Source: Stomoxys calcitrans
Taxonomy: Eukaryota > Arthropoda > Insecta > Diptera > Muscidae
NCBI RefSeq assembly: GCF_963082655.1
Contig: NC_081556.1
Span: forward strand, 3,075,528-3,139,527
Direction: 5' to 3'
Length of the DNA: 64,000 bases
Both the position numbers and the translations under genes were made by a program. Shown piece after piece: positions 20,873-32,121 of the stretch (its first letter is position 1; the number at the start of each line of letters is the position of its first letter). The notes beneath the pieces are model-generated. The model was given only the letters and a program-made list of their open reading frames with translations. It was not told the DNA's origin and ran no database searches.

Positions 20873-23810
20873 TAAGTTATATGCGCAATGTCAATTAGAC
20901 AAATTCAGTGACGCAGATAAGTCTTCATACATAAATGGCAGCTAAGTAAACTGCCTGATAGATAATTAGGGTGTTATGTTCCTCTTTAAATTACTACTAT
21001 TTACCAATACTGACAATCATGGCAGTTTTAACCACTCCTTACATAAAGTCGGTAAAATTTATTATATAAAAATTTCTTTTCTGTGCCACTGTATGTCTTA
21101 TTTATAAGTTTTCGATTTAAGTTTGGAGCTCACGAAAAAATTATTGTTTATTCAGTATAATAAGGTTTTTAATAGTCTGTAATATCCTGTTGATACGACA
21201 TCAATGTAAACCAGTCTTTTGATTTTCGAAAACGTTTGATTCGCTGAAAATTCTTATTGTTTGGTTTGATTTGACCAACCTCTAGTTTTATTTATGTTCT
21301 TTTGTTTTTAGTTGAGAAAATTTCCTGTAAGGCGGACATCATTTCAACATAATCTTCAATATGCATTAAATTCTATGTCGACATCTTCGCTAAGCTACCC
21401 ACATAAACCTAAAACTCGATTCTTGTACTAAATTTATTATTTGACTTATCTTACATTTTATTTTGTGATTGAAAGAACAATCTTTCATTCAAGTCTTAAC
21501 CAAAAAACATCTCAATCAAAACATTTCCCGCTACATGTTTAACAAACTCATTTCAAATACCTTCCCGAAGATGTTCTTTATTTGCCATAATATCTGCCAT
21601 AATCGAAGAGTAAGACTAAATCTAGAATGATGTTTGCGCTGATGACTATGATTTGCCAACTAATGACTTTATTTGTACGTGGCTGGTTACTATCCATGTT
21701 AGAGTTTTTTCGCTGCTCTTCAGCTTCCATTAAGCCCGAGCGGCTTAAAGGAGATCTCAATATTTCTAAATTTGTAGTTTCTTCTTTTATCCGGTTTCAT
21801 GCCCATCTTAGGAGTTGTTGTTTGGGGCCACAGAGAGCATGTTCAGTACTCATAAATTCAATAGTCTAAACATGTGCTGCCTTCACAAGGACCACATGGG
21901 GCTTTCGACAACACTGTGACATGGCAAAACTATTAAATGTCATAATTTATACGATCGACAAATGGCACAAGCTGAGTACGAATATTGCAGTTAAACTGTA
22001 GAAAATGCGAAGAAGTTTATAAGAAAAATAGAAAAAAATCGAACTACAAGTTGTTATAATTAAAATTATAACAAATTTGTTGCATTTTTCGAAGCGCGCA
22101 AATTAATTGAATGTGTTGGCCATAAAGAATTGTTGAAAGTTCATTTGAGTTTAAATTATGGCATGGAAGGAAAGGAAGTTGCAATTGCAATGATCGTTGA
22201 TAAAGAATAAGTGAATTGAATGATGCGAAATGTAACTCTTCAATATCGTAATTGATAAAACAATTCTAACAAATTTAAGGATTTTAAATTGGTCTAACTG
22301 ATCAATCATATGAGATAAGGGTAACTACTAGTAAAGCATTTCCTTCAATAATGTAAATGGTACGTGAAAGAAGGTTAATGAACGATTATTCTTCAGTTAG
22401 GAATACTCATCTGACTCCTGCTACAGTTTGTAGGACTTATAAATGTGGCCAAGACTCTTAACTGAGAAGAAGTAAATAGAGTATTAACTGGTTCTAGCGT
22501 GCAACTCCTCTTATCTTTCAACATTGCCTTTGTTGTATACAGAACATGTTCCGTAAATATTATGATCAACTATTTAACATTTGGTGAACTACATTATTAA
22601 TAGTCTAAGAAATTACTCTTGGATCTCTAAGAACAACTTGAACTTATCTTTTATGTTGGTTAATGGTTGAACTGAATGTAAAGCAAAAGTTCTGTTTCAA
22701 TGAATTACTTGATATAATTTAACCGGCACTATAAAAAATACCACCAACTAAACAAATTTCTGTTTTAATTTCCTTCTCACTATTTGTAAATTATTTGTGG
22801 CGTTTAAACTTTTGCTTGCTAAGTTGGTTGAAATCAATTGTTTTGCCGTTTGTCATGCATTCATTTCCCTTTGAGCTGAAATTGAAATTGTGTGTCTTGC
22901 GGACAAAGGCGGTTACAGCAGACAAAGGCGTTGTGAATCAAAGTGACAAAAAGTGGAAAGATGAAATGAATCGTTTGCTCCATAGCCTAGAAAACTGCAA
23001 CAAATTGTTGAACTACTGCCTCCAGTAGGTCGTCTGTTTGTTTAGCGCTTTTGAGGCTCGAATGTATGGCTGGATGAATGCGGGCTTAATGATGAAAAAG
23101 GCTTTCAAATGTAACACCAGCAACGGGGCTGCTTTTTTCCACTCGATGAATGATAGAAAAAGGCTCAAAGCAAAAGCGTAAACAAAAGGGTTAATTTTGG
23201 GGGAATATACAAAGAGATGTAGGTAATGCACCATGGGGAAGAAAATTGGCGATTTTTTGAGAAGTTGAGATTTTAAGGGAATTTTTCAATTTCAAAGTGA
23301 AGCCGTTAAAACATCCTTGTTTCGAATGGTTGTTTAAAATGTTGAGGCTTCTTTTGCATGTCTCTATTTAAAAACTCTCTCCATTGTCTTGTTGAAAACG
23401 TTATCTCCTTCTATTTTCCTGCTGAGGCCGGCCTAGCTTAAGTCATGCAATAGCTGGAGTTGCCAAAAGGAAGTAAAGACGCATGATTTATAAACAGCGG
23501 GCACAAGACATAAACTATGAAACAAAGAGAAAGGTTGCAAACGAATTTCTCTGTAAAGGCATGACATTTTTAAATATCCTACACCGAGAAACTAATTTTT
23601 AAAGAAAATTCTTAATACATGGGGTGTGCGGAAAATACTTAAATTATGCAGACTATGAACTTTCTAGATGACTCATACAAATGAGTGCCGCTCAATTAGT
23701 GTTTCTTAGCTCAACAATAACCCTTTTCTGTTTTATATATGTCACTAAGCGACATGTTGTCGTAAACAAATTTCGCATGGTAGATTTGTGAGCATATTCT
23801 GCGTTCAACT
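20873..23810. other. unassigned AT-rich block of about 2.9 kb
   Basis: No repeat family and no supportable exon. Frame 21627-21869 and the 22,795-23,028 frame (77 codons) show no domain. Composition resembles intronic or intergenic fly DNA. Confidence 0.5.
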
Positions 23811-23811
23811 A

Positions 23812-24645
23812 AAGGGTAATTTTTTAGCTATTATCTTTTTGGCAACACTGGTTTAAACAGCTCACGCACGTTTCGTGTTTTGTTTCACTGGTAAGCATCT
23901 TCAGTTTGGTCTATAATTTAAACATGAATCGTGTTACAAACGAACAACGCTTGCAAATTCTTAAATTCTATTATCAAAATGCGTGCTCTGTTAAGTAAGT
24001 TCATCGCGCGCTTCTTCCATTTTACGACGAAGCTCATTTTTGGCTCAACGGGTAGGTAAATAAGCAGAATTGCCGATTTTGAAGAGAAGATTAGCCAGAA
24101 TCATTGCAAGAGCTACCAAAGAATCCAGAAAAAGTCACAGTTTGGTGCGGTTTATGGGCTGGTGGCATCATTGGACCGTACTTCTTCAATAATGATGCGA
24201 ATTGTAACGTAACTGGGAATGGTGATCAATTTCGTGAGATGCTATCCACCATTTTTGTCCAAAATGCAAGAGTTTGACTTGCATGACATGTGGTTTCAAC
24301 AACACGGTGCCACATGCCACACAGCACGCGTAACAATAGACTTATTGAGAGGCGAGTTCGGTGAACATTTTATTTCACATTCGGGACCGTTCAATTGGCC
24401 GCCTAGATCGTGCGATTTAACGCCTTTAGACTATTTTTTGTAGGGCTATGTAAAAGCTTAAGTCTATACAGACAAGCCCGCTTCAATTGACGCATTGAAA
24501 GACAACATTGAAGCATTTATTCGTAAGATTCCGGTCGAAATGTTGGAAAAAGTATGCCAAAATTGGTCTAAGGGGATGGCCCATTTGAGACGTAGTCATG
24601 GTCAACATTTGTATGAAATTATCTTCAAACATTAAATTATATGGA
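23812..24645 (+). mobile_element. mariner (DD41D-type) relic, copy 1
   Basis: Starts after TA with AAGGGTAATTTTTTAGC, the same 5' end as the copy at 61,749. It contains a broken transposase gene (23,924-24,635) and ends shortly after its stop codon. No matching 3' inverted repeat is visible, so the right end is lost. A SINE-1 head fragment lies 15 bp downstream. Confidence 0.85.
23924..24635 (+). pseudogene. mariner transposase pseudogene, internally deleted
   Basis: N-terminus MNRVTNEQRLQILKFYYQ, then HRALLPFY fused directly to DEAHFWLNG, which skips most of the DNA-binding region. Then VTVWCGLWAGGIIGPYFF, HDMWFQQHGATCHTARVT, NWPPRSCDLTPLDYFL and finally the EMLEKV-type tail. The second catalytic Asp is His here (QQHGAT, normally QQDGA). 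From that residue to the Asp of TPLDYFL there are 41 residues, the DD41D spacing. Stops lie after SVK, after WLNG and in later codons. About 238 codons are present against a usual length near 345. Confidence 0.88.
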
Positions 24646-24660
24646 CTGTAGTGTAGATTC

Positions 24661-24697
24661 AGAGGTCATCGTAGCGCAGAGGTTAGCATATCGCTAG
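24661..24697 (+). mobile_element. SINE-1 head fragment
   Basis: GGTCATCGTAGCGCAGAGGTTAG, the A-box part of the SINE-1 head, then sequence unrelated to the SINE. It could be a truncated SINE or a template-switch remnant. Confidence 0.7.
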
Positions 24698-26843
24698 CTT
24701 CCCTCATAACACTAGCTTCCTATTGAAATTTACACTACTCACTTTATTATTTTCTTCTCTATTCCTCTTTTATATTTCTCCAAGTGTTTCCCTTTGCCTT
24801 AGCTTCATGCAAAATGAAATTCTTTGACTATCGACAATAGAGACTTCTTTTCTTTGGTTCTAAATTACAATTGCTGCTGCATTTCAGTGAACATAAAATT
24901 TATGTGGTGTAAATTTTTTACTATTATTGTTGTAGTTAGCGTTGAAAGCAATAAATATTTGCTAGAAAATTATTATCCAACTGTCATGTTTTCATGCTAC
25001 CATTTAACCCCTTTCATTCATTTGCCCCCCCCTGACATGCATGTAAAAGGAAGTTCTGGATACTGCATATGTATATAGTTTCAATTTCCGTTTTCCATGA
25101 TATTTGAAATACCAACCATGTCTAGCATCTCTATGCCTTAGGGCAGCAATGAGTAGTGATGCAGAACATGGAAACGAAAAAAGTTATTTTTTATTAACCA
25201 AGTCAAGTGTGTTGACAATAGACGCCACATTGTCTTAAGAGTCGCCACTGTTAAAATGCTCCAAAAAGAAATGGAATAATGGCCAACAACTTAAAAGTTA
25301 TAAATATCACAAGAGCATCGTTACTAGTAGTAATAATAAAAAAAAAATGTAATCACCCAGAAATCATAGCAAAACTTAAAAATGTAAGGGTTACTGCTGG
25401 CTGGAAAGGGAGTGGGAGTTACAAATAAATCTACAATGTTGATTTGTGCAAAACCCTCATAAATACATCAACGTTAACAGCTTCTTAACGATTTGTGATT
25501 AGCTTGGCCTGTTATTTTTCTAAGTAGCCCTCCCCCAGTACCATTATCCCTAAGTCATAATATCTTTATAGAAAAAAAAAAAAAAACATACCAAGCCGTC
25601 TAAAAAGTTTGAAGTTGGCCTTTATTTCTTGCTCGTGTAAGCGTCTTGTTTAAGGAAATCCCCATTATTATTGGCCTCATCATCCTCCAATTGTGCACAA
25701 AAGCGGCTAATGATAACCGCCTCCAAGATGTTTGAATTAGTTTTTTTCTGCTCTTTTACTTTAATGGTCGGCATTTGGTTTTCATTTCATGTTTTCTTTC
25801 TTTCTTCCTCTTTTTTTTTGCATAAAATAAAAGTTTATTATTCTTGGGGGTTCCTTTTGGTCGAGCAGCAGCAGTAGGAAAATTGCTGCGGAAGTCAACA
25901 TTTTGTGGGGTTGCGGAGGTTTGTTTGTTTAACAACAACAATGACAGTTTTACTTTTATGGTTTCCAAAGCTGTTAAGAGTAGAGATTTCATATAATTTG
26001 CAATAACAGCTATGCAGACATTTCAACCAGGCATTAAACCCAGACCATAAGAAAACATAAGAGAAAAACTTCTCATGAATATATAAATTTTTTTAACTAA
26101 AGGAAAGAAATCAAAGAAAATGTGGAGAGTTGGTGAGTGTTTGATTATTTATATAAATCTTATTGAAATTTTAATAATATGGACTTTTTAGGGGGTAAGT
26201 TAGACAAGACACTCATCACTACAAACAGAACATATGTCTTGAAAAGCGTTTTTACAACAATTTCTATATAACTGCTACCAACCTACTAACTACCAATGCA
26301 GGCCTTTGAAGCCTAAACACCAGATAATTTTTAAAGGAAACTCTTCACACTATGGTTGGCTTTCATGGCCATTCAAAAAATCTTCGATTATGCTTAATAC
26401 GAAAGAAAATAAACTTCAAGTCGGTTAAGTTGAAGGTTTAAGCAAGAAAATTGTTTATTTTCTATATATGTAGGTGATACCGGATACCAATTTTGATTCC
26501 TCCCTAATCTCAATTGACGGTATTGACCTCTGCGTGTTGTTCTCTGAAGTAGCCATCTTTGAAAGAAGTAAGCCAACATTAGCCGAGAATTCTACATACG
26601 TAAAATATTGTTAAGTATTCATAGCTCACCCTTGAAGAAAAGAATTATATATTCCCAAAAACAATGAGGTAAGATCAAATTGGACACTGAACATTATAAG
26701 TGTTCAATTTTAATGTCAACATGCTATGTTCATCAAACAATGTGCTCTATAATTTGAGGGATTTGAAATCATTAGCCTTCCGTAATGATTTCGCGGTCTT
26801 TACTGAGTTGCATCAAACAAAAAATATAGTCTTTCTGTAAATA
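24698..26843. other. unassigned AT-rich block
   Basis: No gene or repeat family recognised. A poly-A run lies near 25,571-25,586. Frames at 24,824-25,078 and 25,756-25,992 have no domains. Confidence 0.45.
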
Positions 26844-27450
26844 AAGGGTGATTTTTTTGAGGTTAGGATTTTCATGCATTAGTATTTGACAGATCACGTG
26901 GGATTTCAGACATGGTGTCAAAGAGAAAGATGCTCAGTATGCTTTGACATTTCATCATGAATAGACTTACTAACGAGCAACGCTTGCAAATCATTGAATT
27001 TTATTACCAAAATCAGTGTTCGGTTCGAAATGTGTTCAAATTTTGACAAATTTTGTTCAGCGATGAGGCTCATTTCTGGTTGAATGGCTACGTAAATAAG
27101 CAAAATTGCCGCATTTGGAGTGAAGAGCAACCAGAAGCCGCTCAAGAACTGCCCATGCATCCCGAAAAATGCACTGTTTGGTGTGGTTTGTACGCTGGTG
27201 GAATCATTGGACCGTATTTTTTCAAAGATGCTGTTGGACGCAACGTTACGGTGAATGAACACATTTCGAACCGAACACTGATTTTGGTAATAAAATGCAA
27301 TGATTTGCAAGCGTTGCTCGTTAGTAAGTCTATTCATGATGAAATGTCAAAGCATACTGAGCATCTTTCTCTTTGACACCATGTCTGAAATCCCACGTGA
27401 TCTGTCAAATACTAATGCATGAAAATCCTAACCTCAAAAAAATCACCCTT
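26844..27450. mobile_element. palindromic mariner derivative with 195-bp coding inverted repeats
   Basis: A 607-bp element flanked by TA (26,842-26,843 and 27,451-27,452). The left arm (26,844-27,038) and right arm (27,256-27,450) are inverted copies of 195 bp with a single mismatch that I could find (GAAT versus GCAT in the codons for IIEFY). Each arm carries the mariner end AAGGGTGATTTTTTTGAGG, the ATG and the first about 25 transposase codons. The 217-bp centre keeps a transposase piece (FSDEAHFWLNG...NVTVNE). Confidence 0.95.
26957..27262 (+). pseudogene. mariner transposase fragment inside palindromic element
   Basis: Plus strand: MNRLTNEQRLQIIEFYYQNQ, CSVRNVF, a stop at the arm/centre junction, then FSDEAHFWLNGYVNKQ (first catalytic Asp present), EEQPEAAQELPMHPEKCTVWCG and AGGIIGPYFFKD. 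It then enters the inverted arm. The DNA-binding middle and the second and third catalytic Asp are absent. A minus-strand frame (26,918-27,337, 139 codons) starts at the mirror ATG, so the same N-terminus is encoded from both ends. Confidence 0.9.
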
Positions 27451-27733
27451 TATATGTGCTCTCAAAAATGTATTTGCAAGAATCAACTTCAATTTAACAA
27501 CTTTACTTTACAACTTCCCTGATGCAACTCTCTTGTTACAATCACCTACTTCAAATCATCTTCATTACTCTCTAAGTGAGTTTAGACAGTCTTGGTTATT
27601 TACCCTCTTCCCTGCACAGGATGATACCGGTACTAAATTATGGCCAAGATAGCGTGTTGACACATGTTAACTCATAAATTATGCCAAAAGTTACCTTTGT
27701 TTTACACGTACTCACACTTGCAATGTCATTTCC

Positions 27734-27754
27734 GCACACACACACACACACACA
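27734..27754. repeat. (CA)n microsatellite
   Basis: About ten uninterrupted CA units. Confidence 0.95.
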
Positions 27755-28339
27755 TGGGAAGGCAATTTCAGCGCTGTTATCAAAACTGAACTCATATTAG
27801 CCGAAAAGTTTATTTGGTCAAAAGATTGTCTATGTGATTGTGGTGTGAAGATTGTCCTCTTCGCTATCCCCCTACTCCACTATACTACCCTTAGGCTAGA
27901 AATGCCATATCAAAATCAACCCTTATTACAACTGTTTAGAGATAAATTCCTGCGAAAACGTTTCAAATTACCCGAATTTGTATCGTCTTCTAGGTCCTAT
28001 CATGGACTTTCAGTAGCTGTCATTTCAAGTTAATATGTGTGGGTGTGGATTTGAGCATACGAGATAGTGTAGTAAAGCGAGTGTTTTGGCTAAAGTGATA
28101 AGTATTTCGAAAGCTGCTGTACATCACAGCATCATTGCTAGTCCAAGTCGCTTCGGCAAAAAATACAAGTTAATCACATTATATGCTGCTCTTACTGAGC
28201 CGTAGTCGATTGCCCAAGAAAAAAGGACTTATAGAGGATTTACTCTATGAATAGAGGAAAGAGCACAGTAAAGTAAAATATTGACAGTTTTAGCTTTTAG
28301 TCGATGAAGCGACTAAGCATCATCTCTAGACAACTAACA

Positions 28340-28356
28340 GAGAGAGAGAGAGAGAG
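28340..28356. repeat. (AG)n microsatellite
   Basis: About eight AG units. Confidence 0.9.
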
Positions 28357-28689
28357 ACATAGAACAAGTCAGATAAAGTTGAAACAACTTAATCGGCCAG
28401 CCATCAATTACACTTTGCGATATTGAAGGGTCTTAACTGATTTCCAGAGAAACAAACAAAAAAGCTCAATAAAAGTAATTGGAGTTTTTTTTTTCATTTT
28501 GCTGTTTTTGTTGTATAAGTGGCGTCAGAGTCAAGAAGCCATTTCATGTGAAAATTCTCAGCTTTTGCATCAAGGAATGGATGCAAAAGAAGACTTGCCA
28601 CATATGTGATGGTGTCCAACTTTAAATATGTCTATTTGTTTAAGTTAATGAAAAACGTAATTAGTTCCATTTGTGACCATCTCAATTTG

Positions 28690-28890
28690 TAGTGTTGTGA
28701 AAACATTGCCTCACAAAGATGTTGACACTGACAAAGTCTACAACAGCCTGGGCCTTTTTGCGCCAAGTGGTAAATGGCCCACTCGAAAGGTTTAATTGAC
28801 GGTAACGTTTCTTTCACGGTCGTCCTTGAAGAAAAATTGACCGATAATGCCACCAGCCCATAAATCACACAAACTGTGGTTTTTGCGGAA
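28690..28890 (-). pseudogene. mariner transposase relic, minus strand
   Basis: On the minus strand, in a frame shifted from the 28,632-28,895 open frame, codons read CDLWAGGIIGQFFFKDDRERNVTVN. That corresponds to the CGLWAGGIIGPYFFKD...NVTVNG block of the other mariner copies. Downstream, 'CQCQHLCEAMF' resembles the transposase C-terminus GQHLHEIIF in another frame. The intervening catalytic region is missing. This is an older relic than the other copies. Confidence 0.65.
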
Positions 28891-29439
28891 TGCATCGGTA
28901 ACTCTTGTGCGGCATGTAACTTTTCTTTACACCGGATTCGACAGTTTTACTACAATACGCATCCATTTAGCTAGAAATGTTTCGATAATACGGGGGATTT
29001 GTCGTTGCTTGTTTGTGACATTCTCCTTGATGAAATGGCAGAGTATACGGAACACTTTTCACTTTCACAAATAATTTGTGGACACAACTATCAATTGGTG
29101 CAGCCACTCCCCTAGCAACATAGATTACCAGCCGCTTGACCCGTAGTTTTTGGATAGGCCAAGAAGTCATTAACATTTGAATGTAGTATGTATACCAATG
29201 AGATAAGAGATGTTTATATCGACAACTTAGATCGTAAAATGAGCAGAAGAAAATCATTGAAATATTTTGTTTATCTTTAAGTGATTCTCACTGTCCAAAA
29301 GAGTAAGAGGCTACAAGTGTCCTGTATTTGTTGTCCTTAGTTAAGCATTGTATACATTGTCCAATTTAAAGCACGTATTATATGTTAAGGCTTGTTTCTA
29401 AACTGAAAGTAATGTTGGCCCACAATTTAAGATTTTTCC
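28891..29439. other. unassigned sequence
   Basis: Nothing supportable. Overlapping short frames on both strands have no domains. Confidence 0.4.
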
Positions 29440-30385
29440 TTATTCGTAGGATTTTAGCAATAAAAACTAGCCAAAGAATCAAAATTTCAAAAATTAGATG
29501 ACGTCTTTAAATTAAGTTTTCTATTTACTGACGGACCACCCTTTTCAAAAATTGATCGCTGATTGATTCTTATATTACTTCGTAGATGAATGTCTAACAG
29601 CATCTATAATCTAAAAATAATAAACTACGTCTTTAACTACAGTTCACTCTTGTCTTTGGAATCTTCGTTTTAGATTTTTGTCTTTAATAACAAGACGCAA
29701 AGGCAAGAATTTTAGCAATAAAAATTAGCCAAAGAACCAAAACTTGAAAATGTAGATGATATCTTTAATTTAAATTATTTTGATCGCTGATTCATTCTTA
29801 TTTTAGTTTGTAGATGAATGTCTTACTGCATTTATAATCTAAAAAAATGAACTACAGTTCTCTCTTTTCTTGTCCTAAGGTCAATTTGCTAACTTAAATT
29901 AAGTTTCCTAATTACTAACGGACATAAACACCCGTTTCAAATGTTGAATGCTGATTGATTTTTATTTTACTTCGTAGATGAATGTCTAACAGCACCTATA
30001 ATTTAATAAAATAAACTATGTCTTTAACTACAGTACACTCTTGTCTTGTCCCAATGTCAATTTCCTAAATTAAATTAAGTTTCTTATTTACTAACGGACA
30101 TGAACACCCGTTTCAAATGTTGATCGCTGATTGATTTTTATTTAACTACGTAGATGAATGTCTAACAACATCTAAAATCTAAAAAAATAAACTACGTCCT
30201 TAACTACAGTTCATTCTTGTCTTGCCCCAAGGTCAATTTTCTAACTTAAATTAAGTTTTCTATTTACTAAAGGACATGAACACCCGTTTCAAATATCGAT
30301 CGCTGATTGATTCTTATTTTATTTCGTAAATGAATGTCCAACATTATTTTCTAAAAAATAAACTACGTCCTTAAATCAACGCAGA
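29440..30385. repeat. tandem repeat, monomer about 176 bp
   Basis: 'GATYGCTGATTGATT' recurs near 29,552, 29,784, 29,945 (eroded), 30,121 and 30,299. Each is followed by TAGATGAATGTCTAACA, 'ATAATCTAA', 'AATAAACTACGTC', 'AACTACAGTTCA', 'CTTGTC', 'AAATTAAGTTT', 'GGACATGAACACCCGTTTCAAAT'. Clean periods are 175-178 bp (29,945 to 30,121 to 30,299). The first unit carries an extra block 'TTTTAGCAATAAAAA...TAGCCAAAGAA', itself present twice. Confidence 0.88.
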
Positions 30386-30389
30386 AGAC

Positions 30390-31465
30390 GAAAAACGAAA
30401 GCAAGAGAACCGGGAAGAAATTCTTACCAGTGAGAGTATGGTCCATTCAGCCAAGTTAAGCCTCTACAAAAGTCCAGCGTTCACGCAACTTCAAAGACTT
30501 GAAATTGCAGCGACTAGTCAGAACTCCCATTTATAGTATGACGTCACGCTTCTGTAGTTCTAATATTAACGACGTGCTGTTCCGTAAAATACTCGACCAC
30601 AGGTCCTTTGCCTCCCTGCAAACCATGCCTCATTGATTAATCATTGTAGAAAGCGTCGACCCAACCAAGAAGCTTACACAGGGCAAAGCTCCTTGCAGCT
30701 ATTCCTGGCAAGCTCGTCGACCGCTTCGGTCCACCCACACCTTGATCGTCCGGGACCAAGGCGAAACCTGGCAGCCCTTATCCTAACTTTCGAAGAAGTT
30801 CTTTGCATCCTCAAACCATTCTTGACGCCACATGGCCCGACGCCGGAGCCTTCAGCGCCGCCAGACTGTACACATAATTCGTGACATTCTGATCGGGAAT
30901 CAACTCTCTCGCATCAACTTCGTCTCTATTGCCTTCAGGCGCGTAAATACAACCGCTTATAAAAAGCTGAAACCGTTCAAAACCCTATATGATACCTGAT
31001 GCTAGGGAATTCTATGAAGACTCCTGCACCGATTCATTCAGTTTTGTCGCATCCGAGTATACAGAAAGTCCCAGGATGGGCTGGGTGCCCCCAGACCGAA
31101 GATCCCATTTCAGAGTACCGCATATAAATTACTTTCACTCCGCATCGCCATTGTCCAACAGAACAAAAAAATGCCCAAAGTTTAAGGAGCACCAGATAGC
31201 TGAATTCCTCAATCATAGGTCGATCTTCCTTGCCATACACCCAACATACAGGTGCAAAGGCCTAACATCGAGAATGGCATTCAGCGGCTCTCTCGGGGTA
31301 CTTTACCTTGCCCCAGAGATCAGTACCGGGCTTGGCAAGCTATATGTGGCACGACTGAAATAGGATCTTGGGAATTGGGGTAATCCGCTCCTCTCGGGAC
31401 TTCTTGTATACATGGATAGGTCTAAAATGAATGAGTTCAAAGAAGGTATCTTGTCGACCGTCCTG
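30390..31465 (+). pseudogene. old retroelement relic with RNase H-like start
   Basis: GC-richer than its surroundings and made of broken frames in all three plus phases. The end reads LLVYMDRSKMNE, resembling the YTDGSK opening of a retroelement RNase H domain, and upstream segments (30,633-30,884 and 30,989-31,363) would then be RT or linker. I could not find a YADD box. An alternative is a fragment of a host gene or another transposon. Confidence 0.4.
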
Positions 31466-32047
31466 CGTACGTCACAGCTCTACAAAGCTCGATTTTTTTA
31501 AAACATACCAATTCAAAGCAGAAAATGTCTTATATCTTTCCAAAAAGTCGCATAACCTATGAACAAAATGAGATAGTAATAGATATTGATTGTAAAAATC
31601 GGTTTACATACTTCGTTTTCATTAACAATTAGGTGAAGGTACCTAATTTGAAATTATCCAAGAAAATCCCGTTGGCGACTTTATTATGATTCTCAGGTTT
31701 AAAGAAAATGTTTGCGGAAATGCCCTTTAGAGCTTTTTTATTAAAATCACGCCGTCGACATCCAATTCAAGGAGGAAAAGGAAAGTTAATTTGTTGTTGA
31801 TGTGTGTTTTCTCGTTGGCTACCTGTTGGGAATGATTTTGTTACATACTGCAAATTTATTAAAGTTGTAGAATACAATACAACATGTCATTCAAGAAGAG
31901 CTCTTTTAACACGGAGAAGAACAAGGAAACCTGGAAATATAATCTTGCCCAGTTTAAAGCACCACCAAAGAGATGCAACTTGGCAACTTTTGATGGGCCA
32001 TTAAGAGAACGGAGTCGCATATCCCTGACAAAATACGTCATTGTTCT
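31466..32047. other. unassigned sequence
   Basis: Nothing recognised. Confidence 0.4.
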
Positions 32048-32121
32048 GAAAATTTGTTCGGATGTTTTCGTTAGGATTCGAACTCATGCGTTCAGCGGCA
32101 TAGGCGGACATGCAAACCTGG
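32048..32121 (-). mobile_element. SINE-1 tRNA-like head fragment
   Basis: Minus strand GGTTTGCATGTCCGCCTATG, CCGCTGAACGC and GAGTTCGAATCCTAACG, the second half of the tRNA-like head with a good B-box. Body and tail are absent. Confidence 0.75.

Larger units (their letters stand above)
27453..28689. other. unassigned sequence with two microsatellites
   Basis: Contains (CA)n at about 27,734-27,754 and (AG)n at about 28,340-28,356. No gene supported. Frame 27845-28033 has no recognisable domain. Confidence 0.5.

Noticed and set aside
22795..23028. 77-codon frame with a lysine-rich C-terminus
   Set aside because: No start context, splice signals or domain; not distinguishable from chance.
25571..25586. 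Poly-A as evidence of a processed pseudogene
   Set aside because: No coding or transcript-like sequence upstream and no target duplication was seen.
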